Origin: Diphasiastrum complanatum
Lineage: Eukaryota > Streptophyta > Lycopodiopsida > Lycopodiales > Lycopodiaceae
Assembly (NCBI GenBank): GCA_029204225.1
Contig: CM055095.1
Span: forward strand, 35,429,078-35,493,077
Direction of reading: 5' to 3'
DNA length: 64,000 nt
The notes under the pieces were generated by a model. It saw only the letters and a list, made by a program, of their open reading frames with translations, was not told the DNA's origin and ran no database searches. Made by a program: the position numbers and the translations under genes. Below, one piece after another: positions 1-10,800 of this stretch; the stretch's first letter is position 1, and the number at the start of each line of letters is the position of its first letter.

Positions 1-513
1 AGCTATCATTGTTTTTTGACTCTCTTAAGCACTTTCTTTGTGGATGAATGCTGTGTAAATGATAAGTAAACTATTTCTCTGTTATCAGGCCGTACAATAG
101 CTGTACTTCACACATGTGAAGCCGTGGATCATCTTTTTTTATTGTTCTTGCTTGTAAACACAAAGATTGTCAAGTAGAAGCTAGATTTGGAAGCTAGTCT
201 TGATATAGATCAAGATCCCAAGCTACCAATCACTCTTTGTGATCATTTGTAGATCAATTTCAGTCCATAAACTCTGAAATTTGACAAGATGCTCACTCTA
301 TTGCATGCACACAGGACTTTGTGGCCTGGCTACACCTCTGATCAACATACCACCAGAATTTCAACCGAGTACATAGTTCAACCGAACTCCAGTTGACTCG
401 TCCAAAACTTGGTCAGTCAATTCATTATCAGGAAATTGCACAGTAGTGGATGAAGATGCTACAACAACTCGCTTGAATGTAGGATGATAGCAGCATCAAG
501 GCATCTTTCACGA
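1..513. other. unassigned DNA left of copia cluster
   Basis: I see no coding signal or recognised repeat boundary here. The stretch is AT-rich with short ORFs only. It ends in AGCAGCATCAA (489-499), 14 bases before an inverted copia LTR; the same 11 bases directly follow the outer LTR at 5632-5642. Confidence 0.4.
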
Positions 514-1127
514 TGTCATGAACTGTTTCGCGAACTGATCATTTTCGCGAACTAATTTTTTTCGAGTTCGTTTAGTTTTCTTTTGCGGAAGCTTTCAAGA
601 TCCTAGGCATGAGACTACACATCACAAAACATAAATCATTCTAGCAATCAAGATGACGAACAACAGTGAGATGGCAAAGAGAGCAATTCTATTATCAGTT
701 TTTGAGTTTGGAGTGAGATGATCAATGTCTCGCTCATTGGCGGCATGACACTCAGCTCAATTGTTGTTTTCTGCTCGTTGGCAGACTTTTATGCACAACT
801 ATTTTAGTCTCTCTATATTCTTCTATTCTACACTTTCTTTTGATATGATTCGTGTTGATCCAAAATTGTTTATATGTTTCCAATGTGTGGAGTTTACATG
901 ATAACTAAACAGAGAATTACAAGACAAGTAAACGCTAATCAACTAGTTAGTTATTCTCTGTTATGGCTAATTCTTTCAGTTGAGCATGGAGTACAATATG
1001 CCACAATCGTCAAGCTGCCAGTTGGTAGCGCGAATTGTTTTCCTTTGTGTTGTTTTGTGATGTAGGGTTTCCGAGGTATGTTCGCCATTCACTTCGCTTC
1101 GTTTCAAAGTTGCAGGAGTTCAAAATT
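514..1127 (-). repeat. copia family A LTR, inverted copy
   Basis: This is the reverse complement of the LTR at 5007-5631, with scattered mismatches. It begins TGTCATGAACTG, the complement of the ...CGCGACA end of the family LTR, and its inner end reads GTTGCAGGAGTTC, matching the start of the other LTR. Shared landmarks are GTGTGGAGTTTAC, the AACTAGTTAGTTATTCTCTG block and the CGAACTGATCATTTTCGCGAAC stem-like tip. It lies in minus orientation and joins directly to an RNase H fragment, so this is the 3' end of a minus-strand copy. The inner boundary is uncertain by about 10 bases. Confidence 0.8.
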
Positions 1128-1296
1128 TTTTGTCTTTGAATGGAAGACATGATCCTGAGACAAAGATATGGCACTTTGAGAATCCATCATCATCGTGCAT
1201 GGTTCTCCTTGTGATATGCCAATTGCCTCCAACATCATCTGCAACCAAACTACCTTCTTCACCATCTTTGAAGTTGCGACATATTCAGCGACATGG
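1128..1296 (-). pseudogene. copia RNase H fragment, family A, minus strand
   Basis: Read on the minus strand this encodes the end of the copia RNase H domain: the segment around VVWLQMMLEAI, QSAI and the FHSKTKH motif seen also at 2640-2810 and 4700-4820. It is fused to the inverted LTR at 1128, so the usual 3' tail of pol is deleted. It ends next to a plus-strand primer site, which marks an inversion or recombination junction. It is non-functional. Confidence 0.75.
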
Positions 1297-1396
1297 TATC
1301 AAAGCACCTAGGTTATCACTATTGATATCTGAATAGTGATTTTCTAGGCAACACAATATGGCTTGACGATCCTGACAAGAATAACGATCAGCCTTG

Positions 1397-1660
1397 ATGG
1401 CAAAAATTATAGGAGTATGGAAATTCAAAATCAAAACGCTTTTGAAGGGTGAATGCATCTGGTCGATGATTGAACTCACAAAGGTGCAACCTTCAGAAGG
1501 AGACTCGAGGAGAGCTGAGTGGATTAGAAAGGATGAGCGTGGAATGGTGATCATCGTTTCATCCATCAATGAGGAACTACTGATGTAGATTGAAGACTGT
1601 GAAAGCAGCCATGCAGCATGGGAAAGACTAAAGAAGAAGTACAAAAAATCTCTACCGAGC
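1397..1660 (+). pseudogene. copia gag fragment (family A)
   Basis: The frame contains WKFKIKTLLKGE, QPSEGDSRRAEWIRKDE and the SSHAAWERLKKKY end, matching the N-terminal gag region of the minus-strand copy at 48866-49210. An in-frame stop (TAG near 1587) interrupts it, and the rest of gag, including both zinc knuckles, is deleted. This is a structural capsid relic with no expected function. Confidence 0.8.
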
Positions 1661-1679
1661 CAAGATAAATAGCAATTTT

Positions 1680-2450
1680 GATAGCATATTAAATGCATCA
1701 GGAAGTCAAGATCGGCTCTGGCACAGAAGAATGTATCATCTGAACATGAGGAGCCCTGTATGACATGTGCAAGAAAGACATAGTCACAGGTCTGAAGATA
1801 TCCAGATCCGATACTGAGTTCTGTGAAGCCTGTCAGAAAGGTAAACAACATCGGAATCCATTCACACATGAGGAAAGAAGAGCCAAAGAAGTTCTTGAGC
1901 TCTTCCACTCAGATGTCTGTGAACCGATGAAAGTGGATTCGCTCTCACGATCAAGGTATATTCTGACGTTCATTGATGATTACAGCCAGATGACAACGAT
2001 TTGCTACTTGAAGAAAAACTCTAAAGTGTTTGACTCTTTCAAGAAGTTCGTGGCATTTGCAGAGTGACACACCTCAAAGAAGATTCAGATCATCTTACTG
2101 ATAATGGAGGTGAGTACAAGAGTACAGAATTTTTTAGATTCTGCCAGGAACAGGGGATAGAGCATCAACTCACTCCTGCGTACACCCCCGAATATAATGG
2201 TGTCGCAGAAAGAAGAAACATGATGCTAGTTGAAGGAGCCAGATGCATGACGGCACAGGCTTGATTGCCAAGTCAATTTTGGACTGAGATAATAGCTGCA
2301 GTAGTACACCTCCAGAACAGATCAATAATGATAGCTCTGGAGAACAAGACGCCGTACGAAATGTGGACATGTAGAAAGCCTGATCTGTCTTACGTGCGTG
2401 TATTCGGATGTGCAACATACAAACACATTCCAAAAGAAAAAAAAAAGTAA
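1680..2450 (+). pseudogene. copia integrase (family A), broken
   Basis: The segment shows the GAG-pre-integrase motif (LWHRRMYHLN), the HHCC-like CEACQKGKQHRNPF, the first catalytic Asp region (FHSDVCEPM, TFIDDYSQM), the second Asp in LTDNGGEYKSTEFF and the Glu region (TPEYNGVAERRN). A frameshift falls near 2064 and stops near 2264 and 2450. The integrase would join element cDNA to chromosomal DNA in the nucleus. This copy cannot make a whole protein. Confidence 0.85.
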
Positions 2451-2485
2451 GCTCGATGAAAAATCAGAATAAACAGACAACGAAG

Positions 2486-2995
2486 GAAAAGGATTCGAGC
2501 TGCACCACTACAGTGATGCAAGCTGGGCGAGCTGCAAAGATGACAACAAGTCCATGATAGGAGGATGTTCAATAGCGTGCGGAGTAGCAATCAACTGGAT
2601 ATGCAAAAAGCAAGCCTTGGTAGCCCAATCCTCATGTGAAGCTGACTATGTCGCAGCTTTAAAGATGGCGAACGAGGTAGTTTGGTTGCAGATGATGTTG
2701 GAGGCAATTGACATATCACAAAGAGAACCATGCACGATGATGATGAATTTTCAAAGTGCCATATATCTGTCCCAGGATCCTGTCTTCCATTCAAAGACAA
2801 AACATATACCTCTGAAGTACCATAATATTCGAGATTTGATCTCGAAATGAGAGCTCAAGGTCCAGTACATAAAGTCTGAAGACATGATTGCAGATATGCT
2901 CACGAAGCCGCTCGACAAACCACTCTTCGCAAAGCAAAGAAAGACAATTGGATTAAACATACAAAGTTGCAAGTTTCAAGAAATGAAGCGAAGCA
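2486..2995 (+). pseudogene. copia RNase H domain (family A), first copy
   Basis: Encodes HHYSDASWASCKDD, ICKKQALVAQSSCEADYVAA, QSAIYLSQDPVFHSKTKH and MLTKPLDKPLF, the ordered RNase H landmarks of a Ty1/copia pol C-terminus, including the SSxEAEY-type acidic motif. RT upstream is deleted. A stop interrupts it at about 2848 (ISK*ELKVQY). The family's polypurine tract and 3' LTR are reduced to a stub. Confidence 0.82.
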
Positions 2996-3729
2996 AATGG
3001 CGATGATAATGGAGGTGAGTACAAGAGCACAAAATTTTCTATATTCTGCCAGGAACAGGGAATAGAACATCAATTCACTCCTGTGTACACCCTGAATATA
3101 ATAGTGTCGCAGAAAGAAGAAATAAGATGCTAGTTGAAGGAGCCAGATGCATGATGGCACAGGCTCGATTGCCAAGTCAATTCTGGGCTAAGGCAATAGC
3201 TACAGTAGTACACCTGCAAAATAGATCAATAACGACAGCTCTGGAGAACAAGACACCATACAAAATGTAGACAAGTAGAAAGTCTGATCTGTCTTACGTG
3301 CATGTATTCGGATGTGCAACATACAAGCACATTCCAAAAGAAAAAAAAAACAAGCTCGATGAAAAATCAGAGCAAACAATCATGGTCGGATACTCGAACG
3401 GATCACAAGTGTACAAACTCTACAATCCACCACGAAGAAAGTCGTTTCGAGTATAGATGTGAAGTGCGATGAGTCCACATTTCCTGGACTGAAGGATGAA
3501 AAAGGCCATGAGATCTTCACACTACTGCCAATTCAAGAGGGAGATCGAGGACAGACATCAAATCAGAATATTGAGCCCTAGACTCCAGAGCAACAGAAAG
3601 CCTAAAATCAACCCCACGAATAAGAAACATTCGAACAACGATGAATCAAACCCAGAAGGTCAACAAGACAAAGAAAACCTCCAGATCGATACACTAACAA
3701 TCTTCAGTGAAATGAAGATACATAATTTG

Positions 3730-4195
3730 AGTACTGTAGCTTCACTGAAGATCCAACAACATATCTAGAAGCTGTCCAGAGTCCAGAGGGAGAATTCTGG
3801 AAGCAGGCGATGTTAGAGGAGATCAAATCAATGAGGCGAAATGAGGTATGGACACTGGAGCCACTGTCCGAAAATAAAAAGATCGTCGACTACAAGTGGG
3901 TATACAAAAAAAAAAAAGAAATCAGATGACACTGTTGGACGCTACAAAGCAAGGCTTGTTGCAAAGGACTACACACAAAGGTACGGAGTCGACTATTTTA
4001 ACACGTATTTGTCAATGGTCAAGATGACAAGCATTCGACTGCTCCTTGCATACGCTACACAACACAGTCTGGAAATTCACCAGATTGATGTAAAGACAGT
4101 CTTTCTCCACAATGATCTAGAGGAAGAAATCTTCATGAAGCAGCCTGAAGGATTTGAAGACCCCGACAATCGACAATATGTTTGTCGGTTGTAGC
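3730..4195 (+). pseudogene. copia reverse transcriptase, N-terminal part (family A)
   Basis: The frame contains SPEGEFWKQAMLEEIKSMR, the NEVWTL motif, a WVYK block followed by KARLVAKDYTQRYGVDY, and the first palm motif QIDVKTVFLHNDLEEEIFMKQPEGF. These are the ordered N-terminal RT landmarks of Ty1/copia. A frameshift lies in the A-run at 3908-3918. The YVDD catalytic loop is missing because the sequence jumps from RT (4194) to the segment before RNase H (4204). Confidence 0.85.
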
Positions 4196-4203
4196 AATAT
4201 CGA

Positions 4204-5000
4204 ATGATGGACTATAAAAAAAAAAAAACCACACCAATGATAGCTGGAGCCAAATTGACGAAGCAGGATTGCCCGAAAATAGAGAAAGAAAAACAGAAGA
4301 TGGAAGGTATACCCTACCAAAACTTAATCGGTAGTCTGATGTACCTTACAATTTGTACCAGACCCGATTTGGCTTTCTTTGTCTATGCTTTTGGCCAATT
4401 CTCTTCCAATCCTGGCATGACGCATTGGCAAATGACAAAACAAATCTTGCAATATCTGAAAGGTACCCAAAATATGGGATTAACCTACAAAGCAGACAAT
4501 GACGGAAAAGGATTCAAGCTGCACCACTACAGTGATGCAAGCTGGGCGAACTGCAAAGATGACAACAAGTCCGTGACATGAGGACGTTCAATAGCGTGTG
4601 GAGCAGCAATCAGCTGGATATGCAAAAAAGCAAATCTTGGTAGCTCAATCCTCATGCGAAGCTGAATATGTCGCAGCTTCAAAGATGGCAAACGAGGTAG
4701 TTTAGTTGCAGATGATGTTGGAGGCAATTGGCATATCACAAGAAGAATCATGCATGATAATGATGGATTCTCAAAGTGCCATATATCTGTCCCAGGATCC
4801 TGTCTTCCATTCAAAGACAAAACATATACCTCTGAAGTACTATAATATTCGATATTTGATCTCGAAAGGAGAGCCCAAGGTCCAGTACATAAAGTCTGAA
4901 GACATAATTGCAGATATGCTCACGAAGCCGCTCAACAAACCACTCTTTGCAAAGCAAAGAAAGACAACTGGATTAAACATACAAAGTTGCAAGGTTCAAG
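4204..5000 (+). pseudogene. copia RT end and RNase H (family A), second copy
   Basis: Starts in the linker after RT (YQNLIGSLMYLT, TRPDLAF), then the RNase H landmarks HHYSDASWANCKDD, the decayed SS.CEAEYVA region and FHSKTKHIPLKY, ending KPLNKPLFAKQRKTTGLN. A stop at about 4579 and a frameshift at the A-run near 4626 break it. It is about 90 percent like 2486-2995 by eye, so the two are copies of one family. Confidence 0.83.
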
Positions 5001-5006
5001 AGGGAG

Positions 5007-5631
5007 TGTCATAAATTGTGAGCTCCTGCAACTTTGAAACGAAGCGAAGCAAAGCGAATGGCGAACATACCTCGAAAACCCTAAAACATGAAACGACACG
5101 AAGGAAAACAATTCGCACTGCCAACTGGTAGCTCGACGAGCATTGCGTATTGTACTCCACGCTCAGCTGAAAGAGTTAGCCATGACAGAGAATAACTAAC
5201 TAGTTGATTAGCATTTACTTGTCTTGTAATTCTCTATTTAGTTATCTTGTAAACTCCACACAATGGAGACATATAAACAATTTTGGATCAACACGAATCA
5301 TATCAGAAAAAATGTAGAATAGAAGAATATAGAGAGACTAAAATAGCTGTGCATAAAAGTCTACCAACGAGCAGAACACAATAATTGAGCTAAGTGTCAG
5401 GCCACCAGCGAGTGAGATACTGATCATCTCACTCCAAACTCAAAAACTGATAATACAATTCCTCTCTTCTCCATCTCACTGTTCTTCATCGTCTTGATTG
5501 CTATAATGATTTATGTTCTGTGATCTATAGTTGCATGCCTAAGATCTTGAAAGCTTCCACAAAAGAAAACTAAACGAACTTAAAAAGAATCAGTTTGCGA
5601 AAATGATCAGTTCGCGAAACAGTTCGCGACA
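5007..5631 (+). repeat. copia family A 3' LTR
   Basis: A 625-bp LTR starting TGTCATAAATTG directly after the polypurine tract (GTTCAAGAGGGAG) and ending GTTCGCGACA. The same end, GCGACA, precedes the primer site at 1303. Its inverted partner lies at 514-1127, and a more diverged relative at 49276-50064. AGCAGCATCAA follows it directly. Confidence 0.85.
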
Positions 5632-6985
5632 AGCAGCATCAATTCATTTCATCAATATCGACACTACACAGGATATGACACTGGCATAGAATCGTTGAAC
5701 TGTCAGAATCAAACATTCCATTAAGTGATAACAACAGACAAGCAGACAATAGCTTCAGCCTTCACAAATCATGATTCAGATTACTCTCAATAGGGTGGGT
5801 GGTCGCGCCTCTGATCAACGTAGGCACTCCTCATTACATTCTGGAGCAGCGATGGACTGATAAAATTCATTAAATACTAGCTGCGCTCATCTGCAGGTCT
5901 GACTTCTTTGATTCTGCTGCTCTCTTCAGCACTTAAGACATGTGATAGTTAGAATGTAGTGCTCTGAAATCAGCGTTCAGGTAGCAGTCACAGCAGGGCA
6001 GTGCTCAACATCAACGTGGCCCTCTGTGTGGGGTGCAATCAGAATGATGATAAATCTATATTCATGTGACTCGGTTAGTCTTAGGCTGTAGAAGACTCAT
6101 AGAGAAGATGATGTAGACGCCTCACTCATTATATGAGAATCAATAGTGTTGCTTGAAGGGCCAGACTCCTATAATTCTACGGTGCTCAAGTTGTGGCTAC
6201 AACAAATATACCTGTAGAAGAAGACTCTTCGAAGACGTCATAGAGGATCATACTTCAGGCGAAAGCAATTCAGTGTGGATCACTATTTAAGAGTAGTACT
6301 CAAAGCATTTGAAGCCATTGCTCAACACCACTCAGTACTCTCTCTAATAGATTCTTCTACAGCAGCATATTAAGGTACTCAGAGACTCTCTCAGTTGTGA
6401 TTCACATAACATCACAAGGTGAAATAACTCAGGTCCATCAGCAACTGGGGTAGGTGCAGGCCCATCAGTATAGCTGCATAACCCATCACCACAGCAGAGT
6501 AGCAGAATATCAGAACTAATCCAAGAATGAAATTCAGGATGATCTCAGTATTGCAGCAAATCAGGACAGTAGAACCACCTATGAGCAGCACTCTTCACTC
6601 TTCTAAAATTCATCCTTTTGCTCAACGTTTTTGGGCCTTCTTGTAGATGGTGGTGGAGGGCCACCCTTCACCATGCCATTTGATCACTTTTCAGGTATTT
6701 TTCTCCTTTTTGACATGTGGAAAATGTGGTGGAGCCCATCACATCAGCCACTTGTAAGAGATTTTTTTAGAACTTTCTTTTTCAAGATGATGTAGACATG
6801 TTGCTTTTCCTTCTGACATGTGGCCAAGGTGTGACGTCACCTAATGTGATGTCACTCTCCAAAAAAACACATTAAGCCTTAACCTTCACTTTTACAATGG
6901 CCATAATTTTTCGTTAAACTGCTTAGACTGGTTGGCCTCCTGGCATTATGTGCCTTGTCAATTTTTGAGGTTTCGACACCGTAAA
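5632..6985. other. unassigned intergenic DNA
   Basis: No ORF longer than about 60 codons and no transposon domain can be read here on either strand. The stretch 6430-6560 is moderately rich in CAG/CATCA words. It may be old repeat or intergenic DNA; nothing further can be supported. Confidence 0.4.
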
Positions 6986-6989
6986 TTGT

Positions 6990-7165
6990 CATGCCTTATG
7001 TTTTCGAAGCCCACCATGTTCACATTTTCGATACCCAGTATGCCCACATTTTTGAAACTCCATTGTCCAGTTTTTCGATACCCACTTTGTTTGTATTTTT
7101 GATACTCACTTTGTCGACATTTTGAAACCCACTGTGTCTATATTTTTCGAAACCATTTTTGTTGA
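6990..7165. repeat. degenerate tandem repeat, about 30 bp unit
   Basis: Five to six imperfect copies of a unit like ATTTTCGATACCCACTTTGT follow one another: TTTTCGAAGCCCACCATGTTCAC, ATTTTCGATACCCAGTATGCCCAC, TTTTTGAAACTCCATTGTCC, TTTTCGATACCCACTTTGTTTGT, TTTTTGATACTCACTTTGTCGAC, TTTTGAAACCCACTGTGTC. Spacing is about 27-31 bases. No coding role is apparent. Confidence 0.75.
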
Positions 7166-7169
7166 TTTT

Positions 7170-8172
7170 TCTCTTGGTAGTGCCTCTAACCGGTTTCGAT
7201 TCTGCAAGTTCTGACGTGGTTACAAGTGACAGACAGAGCAATCTTGAGAAGAAACCGACTGTTCCTGAAAAACAAAAAGACTTTTGGTATTAGTAATATT
7301 TCTGTGTACATCAAAATTTTGCTCAGCATTGTCGGCACTTTTACTATCGGGCCAATTTTGAGGCCGTAAAACTTCTGGCTAGCGCGGGCTGGGACCTATT
7401 TCTACTTGGACCGGCATTTTTCTTTGGTCTTACAAAATTTGACCTATGTTTAATATTTTCGACGGTTCCTCAGACCGTTTGTACAAATATATTATCTACT
7501 ACTAATTAACGTGTCTTGCCACTTTAAGGACGGGTGTGACCCCTCTTGTCCAACATTTTGCTTCAACTTTTGTCGTATTCACAGTGTTTTGGTGCTCGTC
7601 GAATATCCTGTAATTGCTTTGCTCCAAATTAGCCCGATTTTTGGTGTCAAAAATTCGGCTAACACTAAATTAGTTGACATTTTTCACAGGACGCACTTTG
7701 AGAAAAATGTGATGACCCATCCGACGACATTAGGTATCGATGTAGCTACCTTTAATAAAAGAGACATTCCTTAAAAAATGGGCAATAGCACACTACAAAA
7801 ATACTGTATATCAAACCACCTTAAAGAATAACAAGTTGTGGATAGAAAGACACCTCCATATAAAAAAGACAGCGATTACTATAGGACATTTCAAATGCAC
7901 AAAGAAACGATACAATAGTAGGACTAAAAATTTGCACTCTGATTAATATCAAAACAATGAGTACAATGTTTGAAGTGGTAACTTTAGCTTACAGTTGTTG
8001 AGAGTGATAAGTCTGGTTACAGAAACTCTAGTAATCAAAAGAAGTTTTCTGATGAAGATTCTAGGATTGATATCCTACAAAATATCTACAACTACCTTTT
8101 GTTGCAGTTATTACAACCGCCTCATTACAGTTAATGCATGTACAAAGTGGGTGGACTGTCAGCGCGAAGTTG
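7170..8172. other. unassigned DNA
   Basis: I see no protein homology. The stretch is AT-rich with short ORFs only. The region 8160-8320 may already be the start of the LTR-like block that ends at 9048, but its left edge is not defined. Confidence 0.35.
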
Positions 8173-8318
8173 TTGGGTCGGATTTTCGACTGACAGTATC
8201 GAAATTTACAAATATTGAAAAATGTACAATGACTCAAAAAATATTGACTCAAAAAATATAGAATTTTTTGAGTCCATCTGGTATTGAAGAATTGTAAAAA
8301 AATTAGATCTTGGATCAA

Positions 8319-9048
8319 TTTTTAGTCTTGTCTTTCGCGAACAATTCGCGACTAATTATCAGTCGAGCACAGTCTAGCTCTTTTGCATCTGCACACCTGT
8401 AATATTATGTATATATATTGGATACCATCCGAGTATTCGATGATGATGATGATGATTAGATGATCAAGTGAGTGAAGAAGAGACTAAGAGAAGAGGTTTC
8501 GTTCCTAATTACAGACAGAAATAAGCTTTGTAGGGCACGTGGTTTCGTCCGCTACAGTCTTGTGCTTTACCGCATAATTGACTTGTATACTTGATATACT
8601 TAATCTGACACAGTTCATTTGTTCTGCGTTTTAGATCTGTCAATATTGCTATGCTTATTCTTCATTCTGTCTGATCTTTCTTGTTGCTCTTTCTGGTAAT
8701 AGACGATTAACTTTTAGTCTTGTCTTTCGCGACTAATTATCAGTCGAGCACAGTCTAGCTCTTCGCGAATCATTCGCGACAGATAATTTGTCTTGCAATT
8801 CGTGACAAATTATTCATCTAGCGCTTCATCCATATAAATGTTTGGCTACGTAATCTAGAATGACTATGATTTCTATCACTAAAATTTTGTTCATTCTGAT
8901 AGGCGTAGTCATGCTTATGGAGAGAGTCATTTAACTCATTCCGCTACGCACGAACATTTTCTGTTTGAGTTTGCTTCTCGTTTGTTTCTTGTTCGAGTTC
9001 GTTTCTCGTTCAGGTTCATCATTTATTCTTCCTCCCTCTCTCCCAACA
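8319..9048 (+). repeat. solo-LTR-like block ending at a copia primer site
   Basis: The right end reads CTCTCTCCCAACA followed at once by TGGTATCAGAGC, the usual LTR end plus iMet-tRNA primer site of plant copia elements. The block holds two near-identical pieces (8322-8384 and 8709-8763) containing GACTAATTATCAGTCGAGCACAGTC-like sequence and many TTCGCGA words. The start is not resolved and could be as far left as about 8170. No gag follows, so it is a truncated element or a solo LTR with a leader stub. Confidence 0.6.
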
Positions 9049-9060
9049 TGGTATCAGAGC
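9049..9060 (+). other. copia primer-binding site (iMet tRNA)
   Basis: TGGTATCAGAGC is the site complementary to the 3' end of initiator Met-tRNA used by most plant Ty1/copia elements. It abuts the CA end of the LTR-like block. Only about 60 bases of leader-like DNA follow. Confidence 0.8.
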
Positions 9061-9938
9061 AATCTTTATAACTCGATTAGCTCCCACAGTACAAGACTCT
9101 ACTAGCCGATAGAGTAATTATTTTTTTGAAGCGATAGTAAAAAGCCTCTATGGGAATGTAACCTTCAAGTGTACATGTTTTGAAGGGTTTAAAAGTCTTG
9201 ACACATTTCTTTTAAAAGGTAAAACAAACAGCCAATATTTTAAGTTGAATGTTATTTGAGAATTATACATGTCATCGTGAAACCTTCAAAATCCAAATGT
9301 GCCATTGTACAAGTGCAACCCAACAAGGTTGGCTTGAGTTGGTTAACTTGACATCCAAAGTTTCTTTGGTCATAGGTTCATGCCTCTCCTTGGACACCAA
9401 GAAGCATATTACACACACAATGAAATTGGGATATCTTTTAGCTTGCAATTTTAGGATTACTTATGAGTAAGTCAATCAAAGAATTTGAAGTAGAAGTCTA
9501 CTTTAACAAGAACTCAAGAGCCACAATAAAGCCATGCGTGGTGTGGTGGTATATCGTTTTTAGTGTGGGCTCCACCCAAGCTCAAATTCCTACATACACA
9601 TGGGGGTACTTGAGATGATACATGGTTACAATCCAAAATGAACAAATATGGTGCAAATTGATTTAAATAACATAGATTGTGCATGAAGATTCTAAGGCAA
9701 TTAATTCGACGTAATTCAATCAAATGGCATTAAAGATTTCTCTCCTTTTTTTTGCACTAAACTAGAAATCCATTACTTGGAGTCACAGTCTCTTGCAACT
9801 AGTTTCACATGTCACAAAGGATTTCAAGAACCTCAAATTCTCACAAGAAGTTTGGCCTATTCATCAGCACCTTTTTTACTATCTAAGTTGGAAGCCTAAA
9901 CCTTGAAATTGGCCTTCATGTGACATGTAATAAACGTA
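9061..9938. other. unassigned DNA upstream of ERD2-like gene, possible SINE trace
   Basis: No coding content. At 9327-9400 the words TGGCTTGAGTTGG and GGTTCATGCC resemble tRNA-type A and B boxes about 40 bases apart, as in tRNA-derived SINEs, but no tail or target duplication was found. The rest is AT-rich and unassigned. Confidence 0.3.
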
Positions 9939-10800
9939 GTGTCCATGCATTTCACCCGTTCTTACTTACTATACAAGTCTGCCAACAACAGCCTTGAACC
10001 TGCTGTGATGGGTGTATTACCAAAGATCTGCTCCATAGACAATGTGTTGCTTGTTGAGCAGGTTGAGAGGTCGAGAGAGGCGAGGACAGGTTGGGACTCG
10101 ATCTCGCCAGACCCGTGTGTGCAACGGGTCCATGCAAGAAAAGGGCCTTTTCACATGCCCAGCCCGACCCTCTTGCATGATGTAGAGGAGAGGCCAGGAC
10201 CCGTGGAGCCCGTTATTGACGTCAAAAACAGGCCGCCGCCGGGCGATGCTTCATGTAATAATAGGATATATATATTTGGAGCCCAGGCCAAGCCCGTTCT
10301 TGACCGGGGTTGCTTCATTTAAAACGAAGGAGCAGCAGGAGGAGCGCGGAGGAGTAGCTGACATGCAGCGATGTGATGAGATGCTAGGGTAGATCCACCT
10401 CTCTTTTAGTTATGTTCGCAGCACTCTCCGTTCTCATTTGATCCATTATTTATCTGTTTTTTTGCGTTTTAGGTTTTCCGTCCTTTTGCAGCGTTGGCAA
10501 TCACCATCGCTGAAACTTCTAAGATTAGATATGTGACAGGTTACGGTGAGCAACTGCATCAGGAAATCAGCGTTGCTACTCTTTGTGTTCTGCTATTCGG
10601 CAGACGGCGATTATGTAGAAGACATTTTCGAGGCGGTATTGAGTTTTGCGTCAGAGTTTCAACCTGAATCGCGGGTGTTTTGTAAGGGTTAAAGTGCTGT
10701 TTGCACTTTGATTTTTGGCTTGCTGATTTCGGCCGAGAGGAGTTTGTGATAGTATTGATCACTTGTTTCCGTGTGAGAAACCCTAGTCTTTTGGTAGAGG
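9939..10800 (+). promoter_or_regulatory. putative promoter and 5' UTR of ERD2-like gene
   Basis: This region directly precedes the start codon at 10801. A GC-richer block (10070-10320) contains TGACGTCA (10216-10223), the palindromic core bound by bZIP factors, and a TATA-like run ATATATATATTT (near 10267). Transcription from about 10300 would give a 500-base leader. The T-rich stretch ending TTTTTTTGCGTTTTAG near 10472 looks like a 3' splice site, so a 5' UTR intron is possible. No transcript data are available, so this is inferred from position and motifs. Confidence 0.4.

Larger units (their letters stand above)
1297..3000 (+). mobile_element. copia family A remnant, plus strand, internally deleted
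   Basis: It starts with the last bases of an LTR (GCGACA) and a primer site, TGGTATCAAAGC (1303-1314), one mismatch from the iMet-tRNA site. A gag piece follows (1397-1660, WKFKIKTLLKGE), then a jump to the GAG-pre-integrase and integrase (1680-2450), then a second jump to RNase H (2486-2995). Protease and most of RT are missing. The 3' end (GCAAGTTTC, then about 20 bases of LTR-like sequence) runs into another integrase copy at 3000. Stops interrupt each part. Its closest relatives here are 3000-5631 and 47190-50064. Confidence 0.85.
3000..5631 (+). mobile_element. copia family A 3' half with 3' LTR, plus strand
   Basis: It starts abruptly inside integrase (DDNGGEYKST at 3001). It then carries the integrase C-terminus (to about 3440), RT (3730-4195), a deletion, RNase H (4200-5000), the polypurine tract AAGAGGGAG and a complete LTR (5007-5631). 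The 5' part, including gag and protease, is absent. Several A-runs of 9-11 bases coincide with frameshifts. The element is dead. Confidence 0.87.

Noticed and set aside
1285-1908. 207-codon minus-strand ORF
   Set aside because: It is the antisense shadow of copia gag and integrase text that reads clearly on the plus strand.
9327-9400. A tRNA gene
   Set aside because: A- and B-box-like words exist, but no acceptor stem or anticodon arm can be paired; at most a SINE head.
9939-10322. 127-codon ORF just upstream of the ERD2-like gene
   Set aside because: No domain, composition follows the GC-rich promoter block, and it overlaps the likely TATA region.
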